This document shows positions 15,176 through 23,744 of a stretch of DNA of 64,000 nt, in pieces. Positions within the stretch are counted from its first letter, which is position 1. Each line of letters starts with the position of its first letter. Below the pieces are notes generated by a model. The model was not told the DNA's origin. It did no database searches and worked only from the letters and a program-made list of their open reading frames with translations. Position numbers and translations under genes: made by a program. Source of the stretch: Phycisphaerae bacterium (lineage in GTDB: Bacteria; Planctomycetota; Phycisphaerae; Phycisphaerales; UBA1924); the NCBI GenBank assembly GCA_016794925.1, contig JAEUIW010000002.1:124001-188000 (forward strand), written 5' to 3'.

Positions 15176-15247
15176 GCCACCTTAGCTCAGCGGTAGAGCG
15201 GTGCTTTCGTAAAGCACAGGTCGTGGGTTCAAATCCCACAGGTGGCT
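15176..15247 (+). tRNA. tRNA-Thr (CGT)
   Basis: Complete cloverleaf of 72 nt: acceptor GCCACCT/AGGTGGC, D arm GCTC/GAGC, anticodon stem GTGCT/AGCAC with loop TTCGTAA (anticodon CGT), and T arm GTGGG-TTCAAAT-CCCAC. Discriminator U; CCA is not encoded. It reads ACG codons. Confidence 0.96.
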
Positions 15248-15264
15248 CTTTATTCGACCCGCGT

Positions 15265-15293
15265 CGGACAAAATCCCCTTTATAGGGTAAAAT
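15265..15293 (+). promoter_or_regulatory. Candidate promoter of the secreted STN-like gene
   Basis: CGGACA (15265-15270), a 17-bp spacer and TAAAAT (15288-15293) in an AT-rich patch just after tRNA-Thr. It would give a leader of over 200 nt for the gene at 15536. No other feature is evident between 15294 and 15535. Confidence 0.4.
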
Positions 15294-15535
15294 TCGACTC
15301 GGGCCGCACGATCCCGGCACCTCCCGCGATCGATTCAACCCCGCTTTTTTGATTCAAGGGAACCCGGCGCCTCGGCGGGAGTCAAAGAATTGTGGTAAAG
15401 TCCGGGAGAGGTTCCGGGCGTGCGTTCGTGAACCGATAGGTTGGTTTGCGGAGCGCGAGCCGGGCAGGAGGCACGGAGACCACCGGCACACGCCGGCGGT
15501 CAGGGCTGACCTCGGGCGCATTCAAGGAGCGTGCA

Positions 15536-16513
15536 ATGAATCGGCTGATCGGGACGGCAATCGGGATGGCGCTCGCGGCGGGTCTGTGCGGCGGAACGGT
15601 TCACGCGCAGCAGTTGCAGCGCGGCGCGGGCACGCGCTCCGGCGCCGCGGCGGCGGTCCCCCAGAAAGTGACCCTGCAAAAAATGCAGCAGGAGGTCACC
15701 CTTGAGGTCACCGACTACACGCTCAAGGACGTCATGAAATTCATCGGCGAAATCACCGGCGCGGAGCTGGAGATCCATTGGAAGACCGATCGCGAGGAGG
15801 GCCTCGACCCGGAGATGCTCATCTCCGTGAGCGTCAAAAAAGTCCCCGCGCTCACGCTCCTGGAACGGGTGCTGGAGAAATCCCAAACCGAGTTCAGCGA
15901 GAATTCCTGGCAGATGATGGGCACGGGCGTCATGGAGATCGGCCCCAAGGAGCGACTGAACCGCCACCGTCGGATCGAGCTCTACGACATCAACGACCTG
16001 CTGTTCGTCGTCAAGACCTACAACCAGTCGCCCGAAATCGACCTTCAGTCGGTCCTGCAGAGCAGCGGCAGCGGCGGCGGCTCGTCGCAGAGCCCGTTCC
16101 GCCAGAACCAGAGCCAGCAGAACCTCACCCCGGCCGACGATGAGAAGGGCCGGCGCGAGCGAGCCAAGGAGATCGAGGACCTGGTCGTCGCCCTTGTCGA
16201 GCCCACGCAGTGGATCGCGGGCGGAGGCAACGCCGCGGACATCAGGTACTACCATGGCTATTTCATCGTCAACGCTCCCGATTACGTCCACCGTCAGATC
16301 AACGGATACCCGTACTGGCCGCAGTACAGCGCCAAGAACGTCAGCGGCCGCCGGGTGGTCACCCTGAGTCTCGACACGTCGAATTCGACGGTTGACCGAC
16401 TTGACAGCTATCCCGTCTCCGCCGTGGCGGGCGGGATTCGTTCCGGCGGCGGCTCGGGTGGGGGCGGTGGCGGAGGCGGCGGGGGGGGCTCCCGCCCCGG
16501 CGGCGGGGGTTGA
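15536..16513 (+). CDS. Exported protein with secretin N-domain-like region and poly-Gly tail
   Basis: 325 residues. Signal peptide MNRLIGTAIGMALAAGLCGG ending near VHAQQ. Residues about 50-125 (VTDYTLKDVMKFIGEITGAE, SVKKVPALTLLERVLEKSQ) resemble the STN/secretin N-terminal fold, in which short repeats build periplasmic rings. No secretin pore domain follows. A low-complexity Gln/Ser stretch lies in the middle, and the end is almost pure glycine over about 25 residues. ATG at 15536 has AAGGAG six bases upstream. It is followed by an intrinsic terminator. Similar stand-alone proteins are common in planctomycetes, and no function has been assigned with confidence. Confidence 0.75.
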   Translation: MNRLIGTAIGMALAAGLCGGTVHAQQLQRGAGTRSGAAAAVPQKVTLQKMQQEVTLEVTDYTLKDVMKFIGEITGAELEIHWKTDREEGLDPEMLISVSVKKVPALTLLERVLEKSQTEFSENSWQMMGTGVMEIGPKERLNRHRRIELYDINDLLFVVKTYNQSPEIDLQSVLQSSGSGGGSSQSPFRQNQSQQNLTPADDEKGRRERAKEIEDLVVALVEPTQWIAGGGNAADIRYYHGYFIVNAPDYVHRQINGYPYWPQYSAKNVSGRRVVTLSLDTSNSTVDRLDSYPVSAVAGGIRSGGGSGGGGGGGGGGGSRPGGGG

Positions 16514-16548
16514 GAAGCCGAATCCCATTTTCTGAGCGAGCAGACACA

Positions 16549-16577
16549 CCGCCCGTGCCCAAAGCCGGGCGGTTTTT
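16549..16577 (+). terminator. Intrinsic terminator
   Basis: Stem CCGCCCG/CGGGCGG (16549-16555 with 16566-16572), 10-nt loop, then TTTTT. It closes the transcript of the gene ending at 16513 and lies 47 nt before the next gene's start. Confidence 0.85.
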
Positions 16578-16623
16578 CAATCAGCCCGGGACGCGACGGC
16601 CCTTCACCTCTCGAGCATGCCGC

Positions 16624-17205
16624 ATGACGGTCTCGAGTCTCCACTGCCGACTTGTCGCGGCCGGCGCGGCCCTGCTCGCGGGCGCGTGCGCGCCCGAAGA
16701 GACCGTCGTTCATTACCGCCCGTACTTCGACGGTCTCCCCGGCGCGGAAACCGGAACCCGAGCCGTCGGTCCGCGTCCCGGCGGGGCCGCGCCGACCGAC
16801 CTGCCCCTGGACCAATCGGCGCTGAAGAACCCGGACGGGTCCACACGCCTGGTCACGCCCAGCATCCGGCACCTGATCGCGCACCTGCAGCGGTTTGTGC
16901 CCGACGTCGAATCGGAGTCCCTCGTCGCTGCGCAACTGCTCAGCGAGGACACGGTCGCGCACCTCCGGAGCGAACGGACGCAGCCGATCGAGTATGTACG
17001 CGTGCTGCGCGCGCGATTCGAGGACGTGGGGGCGTTCCTATCCCGCATGGGCCTGGGTGAGGCCACGCCCGGGGTTGACTTCCGGCCGACCGGACGCAAC
17101 CGGTACGTGCTGGAGATCGGCGGCGCGGACGCCCGCGGCGTGGTCTACCGCCGTCTCTGGGTCGCGCTCGAAGCCACGAACTGGAAACTGGTCTGGATTG
17201 ACTGA
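16624..17205 (+). CDS. Putative lipoprotein of unknown function
   Basis: 193 residues. The N-terminus VAAGAALLAGACAPEE contains a lipobox (LAGAC), so the mature protein probably starts at the cysteine near residue 22 and is attached to a membrane. The body has no recognised domain. RHLIAHLQRFVPDVESESLV and LLSEDTVAHL are predicted helices, and the C-terminal part (RNRYVLEIGG, YRRLWVALEATNWKLVWID) looks like a small beta sheet. ATG at 16624 is chosen because it directly precedes the signal sequence; the ribosome site is weak. It converges on the M28 peptidase gene, with an inverted repeat and a parS-like site between. Confidence 0.68.
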   Translation: MTVSSLHCRLVAAGAALLAGACAPEETVVHYRPYFDGLPGAETGTRAVGPRPGGAAPTDLPLDQSALKNPDGSTRLVTPSIRHLIAHLQRFVPDVESESLVAAQLLSEDTVAHLRSERTQPIEYVRVLRARFEDVGAFLSRMGLGEATPGVDFRPTGRNRYVLEIGGADARGVVYRRLWVALEATNWKLVWID

Positions 17206-17208
17206 TAC

Positions 17209-17257
17209 GCGTGGCGCGCCCGGGGCGGCTCGATGCGCCGCGCCGCGCGCGCCACGC
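17209..17257. repeat. 11-bp inverted repeat between convergent genes
   Basis: GCGTGGCGCGC (17209-17219) and GCGCGCCACGC (17247-17257) are perfect complements around a 27-nt GC-rich interval. Position between two convergent stops suggests an mRNA 3' structure or transcriptional pause, but no U-run follows on either strand. It lies seven bases from the parS-like site. Confidence 0.5.
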
Positions 17258-17263
17258 CGCATG

Positions 17264-17279
17264 TGTTCCACGTGGAACA
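17264..17279. other. parS-like centromere site (ParB binding)
   Basis: TGTTCCACGTGGAACA is a perfect 16-bp palindrome matching the bacterial chromosomal parS consensus (TGTTtCACGTGaAACA with the tolerated C/G at positions 5 and 12). It lies in the intergenic gap between the convergent lipoprotein and M28 genes and so does not encode protein. ParB dimers load here, spread and recruit SMC and ParA to segregate replication origins. parA and parB are not in the window. No second copy was noticed. parS sites usually lie near the origin, which would place this window in the origin-proximal region. Confidence 0.75.
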
Positions 17280-17295
17280 TCCATCCCGAGCCCGT

Positions 17296-19338
17296 CTATC
17301 GATCGCCGGAGGTCCGGCCCTTCAGGACGCACCTCGTGGTCTGCTCCCGTCCGTCCCGCAGGTACGAGATCTCGACCTCGTCACCCGGCTTGTGGCCCGC
17401 GAGCAGCGGCATCCATTCCTCCACGCCCTTGATGACTTTTCCGTTCCACCGGGTCATCAGGTCGCCCTTCTTCAAGCCCGCATCGGCGGCGCTGGTATTC
17501 GGGAAGACGTCCCCCACCAGCACCCCAGGCTCGGATCCCGAGTAATCCCCGGGGGCGATGCCGAATCGGACGCGCGAGCGCGTGGGCCCCGGAGAATCGC
17601 CGCTGGCCGCGGACGCCCCCGCCGATTCGATGAACCTCAGCGGCTCGGGGCGCGCGGCGGCGGCCAGCGTGACGGCACGGACCAGATCGATGATCCGGAC
17701 CGCGCCCGACTGGTTGATCGTCCAGCCCTCGTCGGAGGGCATGTGGTAGTCCTCGTGAAGGCCGGTGAAAAAGAAGAGCACGGGAATGCCGGCTGCATAG
17801 AACGATGCATGGTCGCTGGGGCCCATACCCCCCGGCGAGGCCTTGATTGTCAGGCCGGAGCCCTGAAAGAGCGGCGTGACGAGGTCCGCCAGACCCTCGG
17901 CGGTGCCCACGCCCCCCACTTCCATGCGACCCTCTTTGAGACGCCCGATCATGTCCAGGTTGATCATCAAGTCGATCCGGTCCTTCGTGACCGTGGGCGG
18001 CAGGTGCTGCACGAAGAACCTCGAACCCACAAGGCCGGACTCCTCGGCGGAGAACGAAAGGAACACAACCGAGCGGAGGCTGGCATCGGCCGGCGCGGCG
18101 GCGTACCTCGCGGCGAGATCGCGCGCCAGGACCAGCACGCCCGACGTGCCCGAGGCGTTGTCGTCCGCACCGGGGTGAAGATGCTGCCGCGGCGACGGAT
18201 GACGCGAGCCGGGTTGCGTGCCGAACCCGAGATGGTCGTAGTGCGCCCCGAGGATGATGTATCGGTCGGCGAGGGCGCCCTTGCCGGGCAGGATGGCGCC
18301 GACGTTGTCCGCGAGCACCGGGATGCGGTCGATGCCCGTCTCCACGGCGAGTCGCGCCTTCTTCAGCTCGATGACGCCGCCGCGCTCATCGGCAATCCGG
18401 CGGAGATCCATGAGACCCCGGCCGGCATCATCGGCCTGGCGGACGAGCGCGTCGGCGGCGTCCGTCGACAGCATCACCACCGGGACCCTCAGGTCATCAC
18501 GGACGGCGCGAACGGAGTTCACGTCCTCGAGGGTGCCGGCGCGGGGATCGTTGACGCCGGGTGGGTTGACGAGGACGATGGCCGCGGCCCCGCGTTCGGC
18601 TGCGGCGCGCAATTTGGGTTCGAGCCCAGCTCGGGCCGACCAGCCGGTGGGATTGCCTTCGGCGGCGGCCCATTTCGACTGTCCTGCCTCGTTCATCGGT
18701 TCGAATCGGAGCACGAGCGCCACGCTGCCCGCGAGCGAGTCGGACTGCGAGAAGGTCGCGTACCCGTCCGGCCCTTCCGGGATGGAATACCCGACGAACA
18801 CGAGCGGCGCATCCACCTTGCCATCGCCCGAGAGTCCGAGGACGGAAAAATCGGCACCGGGAACGAGCGCACGGACCGACGCTCCGCCGGTCGAGGACGC
18901 GATCTCGACCCGCTGACTCCGGACGACCAGGTTGGTGCCGAACGGGAACGCCTGTCGGTACGACGAACGGGGCGTCACGACGGCCGCGCCGTCCGCCGCC
19001 CTGGTTTCGGCGGCAAAGGCCGGAAGCAGCTTGAACCTGCGGTGATAGTGCTCGATGTAGTCGGCCGCGAGCCGGCCGCCGAACGTCCCTGGTGCGCGGC
19101 CTTCGAAGAACGGGTTGGAGAGCGTGACCACGTGGGCGTTGAATTCCTTGCCGTCATCTCCCAGCGCCTCGAGCAAGCCGGCGATGGGCGAGTCCGCGTG
19201 CGCGGCGAGCGAATCCGACCGGGCTTCGGTCCCCGAAGACTTCGGAGGGGCGGGCACGACCGGCTGCGGCTCGGGCTGCGCGGCGACACGGGCCGACAGC
19301 GCAACCGCCGCACAGATCGCCAGATGCGTCCACTTCAT
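17296..19338 (-). CDS. M28 metallopeptidase with PA and PDZ domains
   Basis: 680 residues. Signal peptide MKWTHLAICAAVALSARVAA. A protease-associated domain (about 160-340) sits in the N-terminal part. The M28 zinc site is complete: GAHYDHLGF, PGADDNASG, SAEESGLVGS, LDMIGR and DYHMPSD supply the His, bridging Asp, catalytic Glu, Asp and His ligands. A C-terminal PDZ domain (GDVFPNTSAADAGLKKGDLM) closes the protein. It is probably an exported or periplasmic aminopeptidase acting on peptide N-termini. ATG at 19338 has AAAGGAG six bases upstream. It is a single gene, divergent from gcvP. Confidence 0.9.
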   Translation of the reverse strand: MKWTHLAICAAVALSARVAAQPEPQPVVPAPPKSSGTEARSDSLAAHADSPIAGLLEALGDDGKEFNAHVVTLSNPFFEGRAPGTFGGRLAADYIEHYHRRFKLLPAFAAETRAADGAAVVTPRSSYRQAFPFGTNLVVRSQRVEIASSTGGASVRALVPGADFSVLGLSGDGKVDAPLVFVGYSIPEGPDGYATFSQSDSLAGSVALVLRFEPMNEAGQSKWAAAEGNPTGWSARAGLEPKLRAAAERGAAAIVLVNPPGVNDPRAGTLEDVNSVRAVRDDLRVPVVMLSTDAADALVRQADDAGRGLMDLRRIADERGGVIELKKARLAVETGIDRIPVLADNVGAILPGKGALADRYIILGAHYDHLGFGTQPGSRHPSPRQHLHPGADDNASGTSGVLVLARDLAARYAAAPADASLRSVVFLSFSAEESGLVGSRFFVQHLPPTVTKDRIDLMINLDMIGRLKEGRMEVGGVGTAEGLADLVTPLFQGSGLTIKASPGGMGPSDHASFYAAGIPVLFFFTGLHEDYHMPSDEGWTINQSGAVRIIDLVRAVTLAAAARPEPLRFIESAGASAASGDSPGPTRSRVRFGIAPGDYSGSEPGVLVGDVFPNTSAADAGLKKGDLMTRWNGKVIKGVEEWMPLLAGHKPGDEVEISYLRDGREQTTRCVLKGRTSGDR

Positions 19339-19557
19339 CAGGGGCTCCTTTGCAATGCAATCCGGTCAAGCCGACGAGGAGTGTACGGCCTGAAGACGCG
19401 GCTTCCGCACGGTCGTTTCCGAGCGCGGTTGAATCCCGCCGCGCTACCATTGTCAGGATGAGCTCTCTTGGCGTCGGCGACCCGCCCGACGCATCCCCCT
19501 TTTTTCGAGTGCGGACGACTCCGGAATCCGGAGCGAGCCCAGAGGCAGGACACGAAC

Positions 19558-22539
19558 ATGACCACGACGCAGGCCGGACGTTCCGCACCGAGCAGCTCCG
19601 CCGCGAACGGGCCGGGCGCGAGCGCGAAGCACGATCACACGCTGGACGCTTCAGACGGCTTCTGGGCCCGGCACATCGGGCCTTCGGAGCGCGAGATCGC
19701 GTCGATGCTCGGCACGCTGGGTGTGGGGACACTCGATGAGTTGATGGACCAGACGGTACCGGGGTCGATCCGTCTCACCAGGCCGCTGGCGGTGGGCCGA
19801 CCGCGCACGGAATTCGACCTGCTGGGGGAACTGCGGCGGATCGCGTCGGAGAACCGAGTGTTCCGCTCGTTCATCGGGCTGGGGTACCACGACTGCATCA
19901 CACCGCCGGTGATCCTGCGGAACGTGCTGGAGAACCCCGGCTGGTACACGCAGTACACGCCGTACCAGGCGGAGATCGCCCAGGGACGGCTCGAAGCGCT
20001 GCTCAATTTCCAGACGATGATCGCGGACCTGACGGGCCTGCCGCTGGCGGGCGCCTCGCTGCTGGACGAAGCGACGGCGGCGGCGGAGGCGATGGCGATG
20101 TGCTTCGCGGTGGCCGGGGGCGGTGCGGCGGGATCGGCGCGGAAGCGATTCTACGTCGCGCAGGACTGCCATCCGCAAACGACCGCTGTGGTGCGAACCC
20201 GGGCCGAGCACCTGGGGATCGAGGTGGTGGTGGGCGACCCGCACGCGGCGGACTTCTCGTCGGGCAACTTCTGCGGGATCCTGGTGCAGTACCCGACGAG
20301 CGACGGGCGCGTGGTGGACTACCGAGGGCTGGCGGAGCGGGCCCGCGCGGCTTCGGCGATGGTGGTGGCGGCGACGGACCCGCTGGCTCTGACGCTGCTG
20401 ACGCCGCCGGGAGAATGGGGCGCGGACGTGGCGGTCGGGTCGGCCCAGCGGTTCGGGGTGCCGATGGGCGCGGGCGGCCCCCACGCGGCGTTCATCGCCA
20501 CGCGTCCCGAGCACGCGCGGCGTCTGCCGGGGCGGATCATCGGCGTGTCGCGTGACGCGCAGGGGCACACGGCGTTCCGCATGGCCATCCAGACGCGAGA
20601 GCAGCACATCCGGCGCGAGAAAGCGACGAGCAACATCTGCACGGCCCAGGCGCTGCTGGCCATCACGGCCTCGTTCTACGCGGTGTACCACGGGCCGGCG
20701 GGCCTGACCCGGATCGCCACCCGGGTACTGGGGCTGACGCGGGCGCTGGCCGCGGGCCTGCGCGGGCTGGGCCACACGCTCGCCGACGCGCCGTTCTTCG
20801 ATACGGTGCGGGTGAAGCTCGCGTTCGGCAGCGCGGCGTCGGTGATGTCGGCGGCGTGGGACCGCGGGATGAACCTGCGGGACTATCGCGACGGCACCGT
20901 GGGCGTGACGCTGGACGAGACCTCGACGCGCGAGGATGTGGCGGCGCTGCTGGCGGTGTTCAACGGCGGGCGTGACCCGGGGGCGAAGCTCCCGGGCGTG
21001 GACGAGCTGGCGGGCCGCGTGCCGGCCGCGTACCCGGCGCCGTTCGCGCGTGGCTCGGGGTTCCTCACCCACGAGGTCTTCAACTCGTTCCATTCCGAGA
21101 CCGAGCTGCTGCGGTACATCTTTCGCCTGCAGTCGAGGGACCTGTCGCTGGCCCAGAGCATGATCCCGCTCGGCTCGTGCACCATGAAACTGAACGCGAC
21201 GAGCGAGATGATCCCGGTCACGTGGCCGGAGTTCGGGCGGATCCACCCGTTCGCGCCGGCGGATCAGACGCGCGGGTACCAGCGCCTGTTCGAGGATCTG
21301 GAGCGTTGGCTGGCGGACATCACGGGCTTCCACGCGGTGTCGCTCCAGCCCAACGCGGGCAGCCAGGGCGAGTACGCGGGCCTGCTGGTGATCCGGGCCT
21401 ACCACGCGGCGCGGGGGCAGCCGCACCGCGACGTGTGCCTGATCCCGACCAGCGCGCACGGGACGAACCCCGCCTCGGCCGTGGTGGCCGGGATGCGGGT
21501 GGTTCCGGTGGCGTGCGACGAGCGGGGCAACATCGATGTGAACGACCTGCGGGCGAGGGCGGCGGAGCACGCGGACAACCTGGGCGCACTGATGGTCACC
21601 TACCCGAGCACGCACGGGGTGTTCGAGGAGTCGATCCGGGAGATCTGCGCGATCGTGCACGAGCACGGCGGCCAGGTCTACATGGACGGGGCGAACATGA
21701 ACGCGCAGGTCGGGCTCACGAGCCCGGGCCACATCGGCGCCGATGTGTGCCACCTGAATCTCCATAAGACGTTCTGCATCCCGCACGGCGGGGGCGGCCC
21801 CGGGATGGGCCCCATCGGGGTGGCGCGGCATCTGGCGCCGTACCTGCCCGGACACCCGGTGGTGCGACCCGGCTCCGCGGGCGAGGACGCCATCGGGCCG
21901 GTCTCGGCGGCGCCGTACGGCTCGCCCTCGATCCTGACGATCTCGTGGGTGTATATCGCGCTCATGGGGTCCGAGGGTCTGAAGCGGGCCACGCAGGTCG
22001 CGATCCTGAACGCGAATTACATGGCGGCGCGGCTGTCGGGTCACTACACGGTGCTGTACACGGGGGCCAACGGGCGGTGCGCCCACGAGTTCATTCTTGA
22101 TTGCCGCGGCTTCGAACGATCATCGGGCGTGAAGATCGACGACATCGCCAAGCGGCTGATGGACTACGGGTTCCACGCGCCGACGATGAGCTTTCCGGTG
22201 CCCGGGACGCTCATGATCGAGCCGACCGAGAGCGAGTCGAAAGCGGAGCTCGACCGGCTGTGCGAGGCGCTGATCGGGATCCGCGAGGAGATCGGCAAGG
22301 TGGAGCGGGGCGAATGGGCACGGGATGACAACCCGCTCCGGCACGCGCCGCACACGATCGGGGCGGTTTCCGCGGACGAGTGGTCGCACGGGTACCCACG
22401 CGGCTGCGCCGCGTTCCCGGAGCGGGCGACGTGGCTGCGGAACTACAAGTTCTGGCCGCACGTGGGCCGCGTCGACAACCCGTACGGCGATCGGAACCTG
22501 GTCTGCGTCTGCCCGCCGATGAGCGCGTACGCGAACTAG
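19558..22539 (+). CDS. gcvP: Glycine dehydrogenase (decarboxylating), full-length P protein
   Basis: 993 residues, so both halves (GcvPA and GcvPB) are fused, the single-chain form. It begins [14 protein letters not shown], typical of the P protein. The pyridoxal-phosphate lysine is in [18 protein letters not shown] near residue 740, and [17 protein letters not shown] marks the start of the second half. It decarboxylates glycine and passes the aminomethyl group to lipoyl-GcvH. gcvT and gcvH are not adjacent. ATG at 19558 has AGGA seven bases upstream; TACCAT at 19445-19450 may be its -10. I looked for a glycine riboswitch in the 100-nt leader and saw none. Its TAG stop overlaps the convergent desaturase stop. 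Confidence 0.96.
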   Translation: MTTTQAGRSAPSSSAANGPGASAKHDHTLDASDGFWARHIGPSEREIASMLGTLGVGTLDELMDQTVPGSIRLTRPLAVGRPRTEFDLLGELRRIASENRVFRSFIGLGYHDCITPPVILRNVLENPGWYTQYTPYQAEIAQGRLEALLNFQTMIADLTGLPLAGASLLDEATAAAEAMAMCFAVAGGGAAGSARKRFYVAQDCHPQTTAVVRTRAEHLGIEVVVGDPHAADFSSGNFCGILVQYPTSDGRVVDYRGLAERARAASAMVVAATDPLALTLLTPPGEWGADVAVGSAQRFGVPMGAGGPHAAFIATRPEHARRLPGRIIGVSRDAQGHTAFRMAIQTREQHIRREKATSNICTAQALLAITASFYAVYHGPAGLTRIATRVLGLTRALAAGLRGLGHTLADAPFFDTVRVKLAFGSAASVMSAAWDRGMNLRDYRDGTVGVTLDETSTREDVAALLAVFNGGRDPGAKLPGVDELAGRVPAAYPAPFARGSGFLTHEVFNSFHSETELLRYIFRLQSRDLSLAQSMIPLGSCTMKLNATSEMIPVTWPEFGRIHPFAPADQTRGYQRLFEDLERWLADITGFHAVSLQPNAGSQGEYAGLLVIRAYHAARGQPHRDVCLIPTSAHGTNPASAVVAGMRVVPVACDERGNIDVNDLRARAAEHADNLGALMVTYPSTHGVFEESIREICAIVHEHGGQVYMDGANMNAQVGLTSPGHIGADVCHLNLHKTFCIPHGGGGPGMGPIGVARHLAPYLPGHPVVRPGSAGEDAIGPVSAAPYGSPSILTISWVYIALMGSEGLKRATQVAILNANYMAARLSGHYTVLYTGANGRCAHEFILDCRGFERSSGVKIDDIAKRLMDYGFHAPTMSFPVPGTLMIEPTESESKAELDRLCEALIGIREEIGKVERGEWARDDNPLRHAPHTIGAVSADEWSHGYPRGCAAFPERATWLRNYKFWPHVGRVDNPYGDRNLVCVCPPMSAYAN

Positions 22540-23597
22540 CGGTCTCGGCCCGAGCGGTCGGGCTGAACGACCGCCTCGGGCCTCGCGGGGGTTCGCCATT
22601 GCGGCCCCACGCGCGGGTCCCGCAGGTGCGGCAGCATGTCGCGGACCGCGGCCCAGTGCGTCGGGAACACCGGGCCGGATCCTTCCTCACCGTAGACGAC
22701 GCGGGTGGCTTCGGGCAGCCGGTGGTACGGGATGCGGGCCCAGCGGTGGTGCGTGCCGTGATGCTCAACGTGCAACTGGCTGCGTGAGGCGGCGCGACCG
22801 ACCGGGCCCGTGTAGACGACTGTGCGGGTCATGGTCAGGATCGAATCGCCGTGCATGCCCAGGTGCTCCGTGAATTTCCGGATGGTCTGCATGATCCCGG
22901 TGAGCCAGGCGGGAACAAGGTGGGCCGCCGCGAAAATCGTCCACCACCCGCGGGCCGCGACCAGCCCGATCGCGGCCGCCCAGACCACGACCAGCAGCGT
23001 CCACTCGAGAGCCAATCGCCGGCGCTGGTGCGGCGCGATCGTCCCCCACGCCCGAGCGGTGCGCAGGCTGTATAACGCGGGGGTGACAATCCAGCCGACA
23101 GCGAGTTCCGCCCATGAGTAGCCGAGCCGAAGCCAGCGCGGCGCATTCGGCATGTTGTACGGCCAGAACTCCGGGTCACGCGGGCCTCCCAGGTACGCGT
23201 GGTGCTGGTGGTGCACGTATCGGTACACGCTCAAGGGAGTCAGTGACAGCGTCCCGATCAGAACGCCGAGCAGCTCGTTGGCCCAGCGGTGGCGGGCCAG
23301 CATGCCGTGCGCGGCCTCGTGCAGGCGCGAGAGTTCGGCGTGATTCAGCCACGCAAGAACGGCCCAGAGCGGCGGCAGCGCAAGCAGCCACGCCGATCGG
23401 CCAAAGTCCGACAGATCCGGCGTTGTGAGCACGATCGACACGCACGCCGCGAGCAGCGCGAGCGCACCATGCGCCAGGAGCGCGCCGGCATGGACGATGG
23501 CCGAGCGCCGCTTGTCCCCGGCCAGGGGATTGAGACGCTCACGAGTGGGCATTCCCACGGCCGACTCGGCTGAGCCTTGTGCAGCGGGAACGGACAT
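22536..23597 (-). CDS. Membrane fatty acid desaturase family protein
   Basis: 353 residues from ATG 23597 (AAGGA eight bases upstream; an ATG at 23633 is possible). Four to five membrane helices surround the three histidine boxes of the family: HEAAH near residue 95, HHQHH near 135 and HVEHHGTHH near 275. These bind the di-iron centre that introduces double bonds or hydroxyls in acyl chains or related lipids. The region between boxes one and two is short, as in the FadS/DesA class. Stop codon overlaps gcvP's in a shared CTAG on opposite strands. Substrate unknown. Confidence 0.87.
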   Translation of the reverse strand: MSVPAAQGSAESAVGMPTRERLNPLAGDKRRSAIVHAGALLAHGALALLAACVSIVLTTPDLSDFGRSAWLLALPPLWAVLAWLNHAELSRLHEAAHGMLARHRWANELLGVLIGTLSLTPLSVYRYVHHQHHAYLGGPRDPEFWPYNMPNAPRWLRLGYSWAELAVGWIVTPALYSLRTARAWGTIAPHQRRRLALEWTLLVVVWAAAIGLVAARGWWTIFAAAHLVPAWLTGIMQTIRKFTEHLGMHGDSILTMTRTVVYTGPVGRAASRSQLHVEHHGTHHRWARIPYHRLPEATRVVYGEEGSGPVFPTHWAAVRDMLPHLRDPRVGPQWRTPARPEAVVQPDRSGRDR

Positions 23598-23675
23598 GCC
23601 GGCGTTCCTTGTCGTCCGTAAACGGTACTCCACGGAGCATTCTTCGAGGCGGCACAGATTCAGTTTCGCGATTAT

Positions 23676-23691
23676 CGGACGTTTCCGTCCG
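23676..23691 (-). promoter_or_regulatory. GNRA hairpin next to a GATAAT hexamer, upstream of the desaturase
   Basis: On the minus strand CGGACG-GAAA-CGTCCG forms a 6-bp stem capped by a GAAA tetraloop, followed at once by ATAATC (GATAAT overlaps the stem's last base). If GATAAT is the -10, the palindrome lies in the spacer, where a repressor could bind. The -35 is weak. Confidence 0.3.
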
Positions 23692-23744
23692 CTTCTCGCA
23701 CGTTCGTACGAATGCCCGGAACGCGCACGCGCGGAGTCGCTCGT

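Noticed and set aside
17206..17295. Replication origin beside the parS-like site
   Set aside because: No DnaA-box cluster (TTATNCACA), AT-rich unwinding region or dnaA/dnaN/gyr genes in the window.
19494..19509. Shared CCCTTTTTTCG-G motif at about 7233, 19496 and 33725 as a common regulatory site
   Set aside because: One copy is inside the sigma factor coding sequence (Lys codons), and the others differ in flank and distance; most likely chance.
19339..19557. Glycine riboswitch upstream of gcvP
   Set aside because: Looked for the tandem glycine aptamer conserved bases and stems; not present.
19350..19739. Plus-strand ORF of 129 aa overlapping the gcvP start (leader peptide candidate from ATG 19458)
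   Set aside because: Runs far into gcvP in another frame, with no ribosome site or conserved features.
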